Of a stretch of DNA of 47,500 bases, positions 10,018-20,799 are shown in pieces. The stretch lies in the NCBI GenBank assembly GCA_018398765.1, contig JAHBMJ010000444.1, forward strand, positions 19,033-66,532, read 5' to 3'. The notes beneath the pieces were generated by a model, which saw only the letters and a program-made list of their open reading frames with translations, was not told where the DNA came from and ran no database searches. The DNA is from Chromera velia (Eukaryota > Sar > Chromeraceae). The position numbers and the translations under genes were made by a program. The stretch's first letter is position 1; every line of letters starts with the position of its first letter.

Positions 10018-13000
10018 ATGGTAATCAAGAAGCAGGAAGACCTGCTCAAGTTGGTTTCAGACTTTCTTGAGAATACGGGTCGGCCTGATGTAGCAACATC
10101 TTTGAGGAAAGATCGAGACGTAGAAAATGACCCAGTGCTTGCCAAAGCTCTTGAGCAGCTGCAGGACTCCATTTCGGGGTGTCCTTCACTCGCTCAGAGC
10201 CAAGATTCCACCATGGATGTTTTCTCCCCTGCTGACAGCAACACAGCAGAAATCATGAAAAGACTTGCAGGCACAGCCAACGACATACCAGACCGATCTC
10301 TGAACTCCTCTGCATCGGATCTGATTCGAGTGACGAGAGTCATTCAAAGAAAGGAACGCGTTTACCAAGAATCCGGGCATTCGTCTGCTGTGGTGGATTC
10401 CCTCGGGGCCAAAGCGGTCGCTTCGAGGGGGGGCAATGCAGGAGCCAGCGGTGCAGGACCGGGTCCTCAACACTCCTCACTTGTCCATGACCCTGAAGCG
10501 AGTGGTCCCTCCCAACTGCTCTCTTCCTCCCACCCTCAGATGATGCAAGCAGAAGCAGCTGGAGATGCTGGAGCAACTCCATCTGCAGACACACACACGC
10601 CTTCTGCAGGGGGGCACACCGATGATCCATCCCTCTGGAGCGCCTCTTCTCCCCACGCAGCACCTGCAGTCTCTGGGGGGGAGACAACAGGGGTGAGGGG
10701 GGGTGACCCGAGTGCAAGTCGGGCTTCGTTGCGGTGTCAGCAGAAGACAGACAAGGAAAAAGAGAAGGGGGAGGATTCAACGGTAGAGGCAGAAAAGGAA
10801 AAGCGGGGAGACAAAATAGGAGAGGAGGCAACAAGACAGATTGAAGGTGCAACTCCAGACGAGGATTTGCCAGCAGAGACACCCGGAGCAGAGGGTCCCT
10901 TGAAGACCAACAAGGAGAAGGAGAGAGAGTTTCCCCCCGCCTCCCCATGGCTCCCCTCTGAGCACTACAAATCCAAACGCCCAAGAGCCCTGCAAGACCC
11001 CAACAATCCCGACACAGAATTCGATGTAGAGGATGAATACAGAGATGACGAGGACCCTGGGTACCGCATTCGCGACATCTACGAGGCAGATCTCCTGAAT
11101 GAATTGCAAATCAAACACTCTGTAACTGCCCAGGCGCAGAATGCTCTAGAGACCCATATCTCCTCCCTTCTCGAAGGAGAGACCAAACCCATTCTCGACG
11201 ATCCGGAGAAAACAGGAGGCGCGGCAGGGGGAGGGGATGGTGGGAAGGGTACTTCGTCCGGGGCACAGGCCCGAAGTAAGGGTAAGGGAGGTCATGCTGC
11301 TCTTCCTGAAGGGCTGCAACTCCCCCCCAACCTTTCCCAGTGTCTGTCCAATGCCGATGCAGTCGGAATTGCACTCGCTCCCCACCTTATCTCCACTCTC
11401 ACCAGTGGGCGTATTGAAAATGCCCCCCCCGCCTCAAATGCCGCCGCTGCTGCTGGTGGTGCGTTGGAGTCTGAGGGTGAGAAGGGTCCGGTTGGGGACA
11501 TTGCAAGTTCTGTTGTGGATGCGTCAGATGAATTATTTATGTCCTCTTCACCCTCCATAGCTCCCACCCAGAAGAACGGAAATGGAAAAGAGAGAGAGAG
11601 GGGTGAATCGAAAGACCAGAAGACACAAAGGACAGAGGGGGGAGGAGCAACACCGACCATCAGCCTAGGAGGGTCCACTCCGAGGAATGCAACAGAGAAG
11701 GAGGCATGCACAGCGGAAAGAGAGAGGAGTGGAACCCCCAATTTTGCAGGTCGGTCTGCCTGTCTGTCTGTCTGTTTCTGTTTCTTTCCGTCCTTCCAGA
11801 ATCCCTCTCTCGAAGTAAAGTTATGTATGAAGTAGTGTTCTTCCTTCCTTGATTCGTCCCTCGCTTCCCTTTCCCGCTTTCTCGTTCTCTCGGTGAGCTG
11901 CCTGCCTTTTCTTTTCTGTCTGTTCCCTTTGGGTCTGCCGGAATTTGCCCGTCCTCTGTGTGTCCGTTTTTGTATTTGAACTACCCGCCTACCAGCTTGG
12001 ACTAGTAGTTTTTTGTTTGTGGCCTGTCTCTTTTGACGCAAGAACGAACACATAGCTCTGTCTGTCTGTCTGTGTGCCTCTCTCTCCTTCAGGTGATGGG
12101 GAGGGACGGAGTCGGGGAGATCCGGGGGCAGCGGGTGTTCGAATGACAGTGTACCCGAATCCCAACTCCTCCAAGCCTCTTCCTCGAACGGGGGCGGCAA
12201 CGGGCGGCAGGGCGATGCTAGCAGGGGAGGGCGGAGACGGTTCCCCGTCTTCTGCAGTAGGGGGGGAGGGTGTGAAGATTGTTCTCGACCAGGGCTCCCA
12301 GGAGTTGGTCAACCAGAACGATCCTGTGTACGTCCTGCAGAAGTCAGAGGCAGAGAGACAGAGCTCGATCTGGCACGACGTCTACAGTGCAGGGTCGCAC
12401 TCGAGTCACCGAGAGAAGAAGAGACGGGAGAGGGAGGAGTGGGGGAGGAAGCGAGTCCGTCGTTATCCCGCGTCTGCGAATCCCTTTTATCCCAGAAAGG
12501 GCGATGACGGGGCGACATACGACTGTTTCAATTTGTGTGTTATCTTTGACAGAGACAGGACGGGCTTTGAGGAGACGAAGGACTTTCCGGTCGGTCATTC
12601 CAGAGCCAACTGAAGCCAGGCTAGATCTATCCCAAACAAATCACATTCCGCCTAACGCAATCAATCATCCTTTTTGGATCTGCTCTCCGTCTGACACTGT
12701 TCTCTCTTTCGTCGCTATTTTTTGTTCAAAAGCTCCTACAAGAACGGAGAGGAGAGGACATCAGAACCTAGAGAGATGTCAATGTTCATCACAGTCTCAC
12801 TCTGTATCCACTCCCTTCCCTTTCTGTGCTTTTGCTCGTTTCTTTCTTCTCCTTCCTGCCCCTCATTCAATCTCTTTCTCTCTGTCATGCGATGAGACGA
12901 AATGCAGGTGCGCATCGGTTCATCGATTGCCGGCCGATACGAAGTGATCGAGTACCTCGGCAGCGCTGCCTTCTCCAAGGCTGTGCAGGCTTATGACCGA

Positions 13001-13275
13001 CAGACAGAGCGGATGGTCTGCCTGAAGGTGATCAAGAACGACAAGGACTTCCTCGATCAATCCCTCGATGAAGTCAAGCTCCTTCGATATCTCAACGCCA
13101 ACGCCGATCCCGATGAGAAGAACGTCTTGAGACTCCATGACTGCATCTACCACAAGGAGCACCTGATCATCGTCACCGAACTCCTCAGAGACAACCTGTA
13201 CGAATTCGCAAAGTTCACACGAGAGAGGGGGCAGGAGCCTTTCTTCACTCTTGGAAAACTTCAGCGAATCAGCAA

Positions 13276-13308
<33 letters not shown>

Positions 13309-14258
13309 GCTCGATACTTCAGACTGCAGATGAATCACTCTGTGGGACCTCTTGCAATGATTTGTTCTTTCTTTCTGTCTTTCTTTCTTCCTCTCCCTCT
13401 CCCCCTCTCTCTCTCTCTCTCTCTATCTCGATACTTCAGACTGCAGATGAATCACTCTCTGGGACCTCTTGCTATGACTTGTTCTTTCTTTCTTCCTCTC
13501 TCTCTCTGCTTCATGGGAAAGCAAGATCAATCGACATCCACACTATTTTTCTGTGGTCGTTCTGTCTCGCCTGCAGGCGTGGCTATAAGGCTTTCTCGCT
13601 CTCTCCTCCTGTTTGTTTGTTTGGGTGCAGGTTCTGGAGGCGCTTGAGTACACGCACTCCCTCCGACTGATCCATTGCGACCTGAAACCCGAGAACATCC
13701 TGGTGAAGTCGTACAGCAAGTGCATGGTCAAGGTGATCGACTTTGGCAGCTCCTGCTTTGTTGACGACCACCTGAGTGCGTACGTGCAGTCAAGGTCGTA
13801 CAGGGCCCCTGAGGTCATGCTCGGGTGTCCGTATGACGAGAAGATTGACATCTGGTCCCTCGGGTGCATCATCGCCGAACTCTGGACAGGCTTCGTCCTC
13901 TTCCAGAACGAATCGGTGGTCACGCTTCTCGCTCGCATCATCGGAATCATCAGTCAGTGGATGCGTGGGTGAGTGGGTTAGTCGGTGGATTTTGCAGAAT
14001 GCAGGTAGGCAGGCAGGCAGGCAGAGGGAGCAGCAAGCAAGAAGATTGAAAGAAAGACTGCCCCTGCAGGCAGCGACACCCCACTGTAACACCAAGCAGC
14101 TTGTTTGGGAGACCTATCTGGGTGGGAGTGACTGACTGAATTGTCAGATGTTTTCCCTAAGACTCCTTTTGGTGTCTCAACTGCAGCCGTCTTGTTCTCT
14201 CTCTCTCTGATATTCTTTTCTTTCTGGCGTCTTCCTTCCTTCCTTTCTTTCTTCTTGC

Positions 14259-14295
<37 letters not shown>

Positions 14296-14750
14296 GCCTG
14301 TCCACTGAGAGAGCGCGCCAACAGAAGAAAAGAAAAAACAGAAGAGAAGGAAGAAAAAGGAAAGAGACGATATAGTCTGTCTTCTGTGTGCCCGTCTGTC
14401 TTCCATGATGGATGCACTCGGTCGGTCAATCGATGGATTGATTGATGCGTGCAGGGCGATTCCCTTACCACATGATGAGCCGAGGGCGGTACGTTCCCCA
14501 GTTCTTCACTCAGGACGGGCAGCTCTACCAAGAGCTCGACGATGCCAGTCAGTGTCAGGCAAAGGGCAGGAGGGTTCGCTTGCTGGTGCCAAAGAAGACA
14601 TCTCTTTGGCAGAGGATGAGGACGAATGACCAGACGTTCCTCAACTTCCTGAGGGACTGCCTGAAGGTCGATCCTGCACAGAGACCCTCAGCGTCCGAAC
14701 TTCTCAAACACCCTTTCCTTGACGCTGGCCGATACGAGGATGGTCTGTGA
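10018..14750 (+). CDS. Plant-type DYRK-family protein kinase with LisH-like N-terminus
   Basis: Five exons: 10018-11749, 12093-12589, 12908-13279, 13631-13952 and 14455-14750. They join in frame to 1072 residues, ending TGA. Residues 6-40 (EDLLKLVSDFLENTGRPDVA...) resemble a LisH dimerisation helix pair. Residues 40 to about 690 are acidic and Ser/Gly/Pro-rich, likely disordered. The DYRK-type pre-kinase segment contains RTGFEETKDFP. The kinase domain runs from about 752 to 1065: glycine-loop LGSAAFSKAVQ, ATP-anchoring Lys783 (VCLKVIK), catalytic Asp884 in IHCDLKPEN, DFG Asp904, and the activation-loop YVQSRSYRAPE with Tyr918 and Tyr924. HCD in place of HRD is characteristic of DYRK/YAK kinases, and GSAAFSK plus SRSYRAPE match the plant DYRK subgroup as I remember it. 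These enzymes phosphorylate Ser/Thr and autophosphorylate an activation-loop Tyr. Exon 1 is unusually long for this window and its disordered part could hide an intron. Confidence 0.93.
13281..13630 (+). repeat. Intron with CT microsatellite and 115-base period duplication
   Basis: The third kinase intron starts with a pure CT run (13281-13307). It then carries two near-identical copies, beginning at 13311 and 13426, of a segment opening tcgatacttcagactgcag. The copies differ by a few substitutions, and each is preceded by a CT-rich run. The pattern fits duplication mediated by the microsatellite. Splice sites are outside the repeat. Confidence 0.8.
14258..14300 (+). repeat. (CTGT)n microsatellite in the last kinase intron
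   Basis: About ten consecutive CTGT units occur in the intron between the 13631-13952 and 14455-14750 exons. Related GCAGGCAG repeats (about 14005-14024) lie in the same intron, and further (CTGT)n runs occur near 23960-24020 and 19420-19445. These tetranucleotide repeats mark introns and intergenic DNA throughout the window. Confidence 0.85.
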
Positions 14751-17700
14751 GGGAGAGAGGAAGTGGGGGGGGGGAGAATGGAAGGAGAAGTGGATGGTTG
14801 CGTGAAGAAGAAAGAAGGAGCTGAGTGAGTCGGTGGGCAGCGTGCTGCAGTATCTTCTCTCGTATAGCTTTTTTTCTTTTCTGACGTTGCTTCCTTTCTC
14901 TTCCTTTCCTTTCCTTTGCGTTCTTTGCCTGCCCTCGTTTCTCTTATTCTGGCTCCCCGCCTTGTGCGGTCGCAGCAAGAAAAAGGGGGTGGGACGGTAA
15001 GATGATGATGTATGTGACAGTTGTGTTGGGAAGGAACGATTCGATGAAACGACTGGGGGGGTCTGGGAGGGGAGGAAGCGTACCGCGGGGTGGTTGAACC
15101 GGGGATTGATTGATGGGCTTGACAGGATTTCGGTCTGATCTGACCGTGCAGTCTCTTTATCCCTTCCTTTCTCGGTCTCTGACACTTTCGCCCTCTTTCC
15201 ACTAGCCTTGCTGTCTGAAGTTTTCCAGTTTTTGTTTCTGACTGAATGAGAGTGAGAGAGAGCACGTGCACACACTCACACACTCATGCGCACATGCACA
15301 GAAAGGGAGGGAAGGGTAGACGGAGGGGGGGAGGAAGTGCACGAGAGAGAAACAGTGAGAAAGACCTAGTTGGATCGAGGGCAGAGGTTTGTTCGTTCAC
15401 GTGAATGAATCTGCGTGAATGAATATGTGTGCATTTATTTCTGTTCTTCTCCCTTCCGACTGCCCCAACACAAATTGCTCTCTCTCTCTCTCTCTCGCCC
15501 CCTCTCTCTATTCCTCTCTCTGTCCGCCTCTCTTTGAATCGCACATCTGGGTCAATCACATCCAACATGTGCAATTCGAACAAGAAAAGCCTTTGTCTCA
15601 ATCGGCATCTGGCTTGCTTGAACAGGCTGGCAGCACTCTTTCTTTCTTTCTCTCCTTCTTTCCTCCTTCGCTCAAAGGGAGTCGGTTCTTCTTTAGCAGT
15701 CATCTTGTCCTCTATCTTGTTCTTTGAAGGACAGATATCCTGGTTGGGCAGTTTCTTTCGGTCAGACTCCCTCCATTGGTCTTTTCCTCCTCTCTCCGTA
15801 CCCAATTTCGTTGTCTGTCTGCCTCCCTCAAGAATCCTGCAGCTGTTTGTGCTTGCCTTGCCTTGCGGGGAGATGAAGACCAAAGGAAAGGGCAAGCGCT
15901 TCACGATGCAGACTGTAGAGAGTCGTGCTTGCTGTGTGTCCCTCACGTGTTGCGAGCCTTCGTCTTTTCTTGACGGCCTCGTAGCGTCTGTCTGGTTTCT
16001 TCCTACGTGCCTGTCCTCCTGCCCCGCCACGACTTTCGATAAGTCAAGTCAAAAGAACGCAGGAACGAAGCAGGCACTTCTTCTCTCTGTAGACCTGCCC
16101 CCCGACTTGTGTGTGAGAAAATTAAGCAGGGCAGGCACCCTGGGAGAGACAGAGGCAGTGAGAGAGGGAGAGTCCGCTTTTTTCGTCCAGGCCAGCTGTC
16201 TGCCTGCCTGTGTGCGAGCGTTCAGCTGTCCTCGGATCATCGGCCCTCTCTATCTGTTGCAATGCAAGAATGACAGGGAGACGAAACGAAAGAACAAACA
16301 TCGATTTGGGGGGTTGGGTTCAAAGAGGGAGGGGCGGAAAGGGGGGCAGCGCGGTTGGTCCTTTTGTCATCTGGCCCCTTTCCTTGCTTCTTAGAATCTG
16401 TCAGTGATGGCAAAAACAAACACACACCCAAGTGCACAGACACACCGCCTTACGCGCAAAACGACACCATGCTTCCTCCCTCTCTCTCCCCCTCTCCCTC
16501 TCCCAGAGGGGAGGGGGGTTCCTTACTGACGGATTCCTTCCACCAGCGGACCTGCTGGAGGTGTTCGGGTTTCCTTTTTTCATCTCTGCCTCTCCTTAGG
16601 TCTTCCACAGCCAGGCAGGCCGGCAAAAAGGTTCGCTTGCAGGGACGTGCCTGTCCCTGGGCTGGGAAGGGAAGCAAGAGGGGGGGGGGGAGAATAGGGA
16701 GAGGATCCTGAGATCGAGAGGGAGGGAGGGAAAATCGAGGGAGGCATCTCTCTTCCTGCCTCTCCTTTGACCCTGCTCTCTCTGTGTCTGTCTGTCTGTG
16801 CGGGGGTCTGGGTGTTAGGGGAAGGTGGGTGGGTGGGGTTGGTTTGGGTGAATGAGACGAGACGAGACGTCCGCACAGATACTGACCGAAAACCGAATTC
16901 ATGCATACATGCATGGGAGTATGAATGAATGGATTATCTATGTATACTTGTCGGCCTTTTTTGTGTGCTTTCGCTCTGTGTTTGTACGATTCGTCAGCAA
17001 GTGAGGAAGGACGTCTACTAATTTCTGAATCCGGGGTGGGAAGGGGAGGTTTTTTGCGGGTGCCTTGTTCGTTCCTCAGCTGTGTCGGAAGAGTGTCTGA
17101 CCTCTGTTGCATTCAGATTTCCCTCTGCAAAAATGTGTCTCTATCTTGATATCAAAAATTCTGCTGCACGCACGTAGCAATAGAGAAGGCGAGGTTGACG
17201 AGCTTTCGCGTGAAGTATGAATATTTCGGGCACAGCAGGGGGAACGAAGGTGCATCAAGAACAGAGGTCGAACAAGGCAGGAAAGGGACAGGGAATGGAT
17301 TTGGGATTAGAGAGCGGGCGGGTGGTGGACAATGGCGGAAATGAGCTTTACAACTAGCTTTACAACTAGGATGTTCCATTAGACTGACAATTGATTAGTC
17401 ATTACTAGTGAATCAATATCATCAAATTATAAATACAGTTTAACAAACATTTTTGATTTTATTCACTAGTATTTTCAATTTATAACGTATGTGGAAATAA
17501 GTGATAAATGATTTAGTGTTGCCCTAGAATATATACCCTAGAAAACTATTGCCGTTTTATTTTTAAAGAAATTCTTTTTATAAGAGTGGATAGGATCAGA
17601 TAAGACACTGCAGGTAAAAAAAAAAAATGAAGGAATTTGAAGGGGGGAAATAGAAAAAAATAGATGGGTATGTGAAGGAATACAAAAGAATAGGCTAGGG

Positions 17701-18365
17701 AATAGGAAGGAAGACAACTAGGAGGACAAGATAAAAAAACATTTAAAAAATATAAAGAACAGAGGGAATTTAAGCAGAAAGTACAGCTACGTAGAAGAAA
17801 AAAGGGGAGGGGAGGTAAGAAAGAAAAACAATTTTTGTAAAGGGAAAGGAAAAGGCCGGGGGGGAAGTAACCCGGAGCTTTATCGACGCGCGGATGGGCC
17901 GGGCCAAGCGCGCGCGCAAGTCGCGCGAAAATCAGCACGTGCATGCTTTTCATTTGGCGAATTTTGGCGATTTTTTTCGATACGTATATATACGGTATGA
18001 ACAATTAAGCTATATATGCATATAGCCATGCATATATGGCACAATGACCAATCTACAGCGATCATACAGTGCGTGGACTGCTGCAGACAGTGTGGTTGTA
18101 GTCTGAGTGATTGTGCACGTGTTCAACTCCTGCAAACCCGTCATCCAACACCATCTGTTTCTGTGCTTGGATTGACTCTGATATAGACCCCGGGTGAAGT
18201 CACAGGCTCGGAGGGGAGGTGCCTCAGTTCGCCTGCTCGGTGGAGGTGCCTCAATCTTCCCGATCAGTCACCTTCTTTACTGGCTTTGCGACGATTCTGG
18301 GCGTAGAAACAAAGCCCAGAGGAGATTGAAACGCAGGAAAGAGGGAAAGCTAGAAGAGAAAGAAG
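14751..18365. other. Intergenic region between kinase and EF-hand/GST genes
   Basis: No gene recognised. The first 2.5 kb has intron-like, purine/pyrimidine-skewed composition with CT and CTGT repeats. At about 17340 the sequence changes sharply to AT-rich: there is a 13-base tandem (agctttacaacta twice, about 17343-17368), then AT-rich DNA to about 18060, then a return to mixed composition. The AT-rich island looks like a decayed mobile element. The last 300 bases before 18366 should hold the promoter and 5' untranslated region of the next gene; no specific element is visible. Confidence 0.55.
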
Positions 18366-20457
18366 ATGTCGCTGTCTAGCGACGGCACTTACGTGCTGTT
18401 GAACTACCTCGCGTGCAGCGTCGACGCTGAACACCATGTGAGTAAGTGGGTGGGCAAGTATGCGAGTCGGCTGACTGCATTTGCGTGGTTGAGGATCTCC
18501 TCTGCCTTCTGCCTGCCTCCGGCTGCTCGGCTTGTCTGCATGCTTTCCCGGCTGCCTTCTGCCATGCATGCAAATGGGCCTCTGTGGTGCGAAATTGTGC
18601 TTGAGTCATGAAAAACGTTGATGGTTTTTGGTCGGCTGCCTGATACACTGCCTCAATTCTTCGTCAAGTGTCTGCCTGACCGACTCGCTAGACGTCTGTC
18701 TGACAGACGTTTTTTGCTACATGCGCGCGCTGTCTGACCGAGCAAGTGACTGACTCACTTTATTTGCTGCCCCTCAAGGGCATGGGGGGTACCTCCTCTC
18801 CTCTCTTTCTTTCGTTCGCGCTCTCGCACATGACCGTGTCTGCACTGATGTCTGTATTTATTGTTGATTCGTTTGTCTATGCCGTCGCTCCCGTTTCTCT
18901 TGTTTGCAGCTGGAAAGGATTCGAAGGAAACTCGCACAGCAGCCCTTCGATCCCTGTGGGGCCTTTCATTGCCTTGACAGGCGCTCTGCAGGGTGTATTT
19001 CAGGTGGGCAGGCTGATGCAGCTGGATGGGATATGGTGAATTTACTGCACGGGTATCTGAGCCAGTCTGCATGTCCAAAAGCCTGTCAAAGCAAAATGGA
19101 ATGTGGACGAGATCGGCCTTTCTTTATGAGAGGAATCGGAAGAGTGAACTGAACAGCCCTCAGTCTGTGCCTGGGCGAATGGAGTTCAGGTTTGCATATG
19201 AAAAACTTACTTTCTCTTTCTCTCCTTGCAGTAGGTTGGAAACGCTCTTCTTTCATTTTCTTCGCCATTTCCCGCGGGTTTTTTGTTTGTATGTTTGTCT
19301 GCTTGGTTGGTTGGTTGTTTCTTTGTGACTTTCTTTCTTTTTTTTTAATTTCTTTCTTTCGTTCCTTAGTTTTTTCTGTCTTTCTTTTTTCCTTTTCGCC
19401 TCTCTGTCTGACTGTCTGATTCCCTGTCTGTCTGTCTGTCTTTCTGTCTTCTTTGCGGCTTCCTCTCTTCCTTTATTCTTTCTTTCCTTCCTTCCTTTCT
19501 GTTTCATACTTCATCGAAGGTTGTGTCTCCTTCAATGTTTTCCCTCTATGCCTCCCCTGCGTTTCTCCTTTTTTTCTCTGTGATTTTGGCCACGCAGCTC
19601 ACAGTATGCGTGTCACGCGATGCAGTCAGAACCTGTGGCATCAATGTGAGTGTGTCCTCTATACTTTGTCTTCTTGCACAGGCTTCATGCACGATCTGTT
19701 CCTTTGCTCTCTTTGAGATTATCTCACAGGATGCCGTGTATGGTCGTACTACGTCTCCACTTTGCCTGCAGCTTCTGATCTTGCTGCTTTCTTGTGTCAA
19801 TATGCGCCTGGACTTACGGAGGAGTGTGTCTCTGTTCTGTACTGCCACATGGACAAGGACGGAGACGGGGAGATCTCACCCCCCGAGTCAGTTCAGAAGA
19901 ATTGTTTGTTTGTTTGTTTGTTTGTTTGTTCGTTTGTTGTATTCCTGCAGTTGACCTTTCTCTCTTTGCTTGCGATCTGTTCAGTCAAGATCCAACTGTC
20001 TGTTTACTCAAGCACGGCTCTCTCAACGACCGTGAGTCTCTGTCTCCACAATCTGATCTTTAGTCTTCCTCCCCAAACAAAATCTTCGTAGAGAGAGTTG
20101 TTCCTTTTCCACCTGCCTCCCTACCTGTATAGCTGATCGCAAGAAATCTTCCGTGAGGACAGAAGACAGTGTTACTTTTTGATCCAAGGGCGAAGTGGTG
20201 AGACAATGAAAGAAGCAAAACACAAACATCCAAAAATGTTTTTTTTCATGTTCATGGTCTTGAACGAAGGCTTTCCTGTTCTTTTCTTTCTTCTGTACGT
20301 TGTTTCTGTGCTTGCAGCTTTCTCGAAACCGTACTCCCATGTGTCAGTCCTTATATGATGTGTCTCTTTCTTTGGCTCTGGCTTTGTCTGTCAATCAGAG
20401 TGTCAATCTGTTAGTGGACTTTCGGGCCTCAATGGTTTCCCTCTACATTCTCTCTCC

Positions 20458-20497
<40 letters not shown>

Positions 20498-20510
20498 ATC
20501 TATCTATCTG

Positions 20511-20541
<31 letters not shown>

Positions 20542-20583
20542 TCCCGCCCCCGCCCCCCCTCTCTCTCCCTCCCCACTTCTCTT

Positions 20584-20626
<43 letters not shown>

Positions 20627-20639
20627 ATCTATCTATCTG

Positions 20640-20670
<31 letters not shown>

Positions 20671-20712
20671 TCCCGCCCCCGCCCCCCCTCTCTCTCCCTC
20701 CCCACTTCTCTT

Positions 20713-20755
<43 letters not shown>

Positions 20756-20768
20756 ATCTATCTATCTG

Positions 20769-20799
<31 letters not shown>

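Noticed and set aside
11292-12200. A 302-codon minus-strand frame opposite the kinase gene
   Set aside because: It overlaps the coding strand and first intron of the kinase gene. The kinase exons join in phase and carry family motifs; the opposite frame has none.
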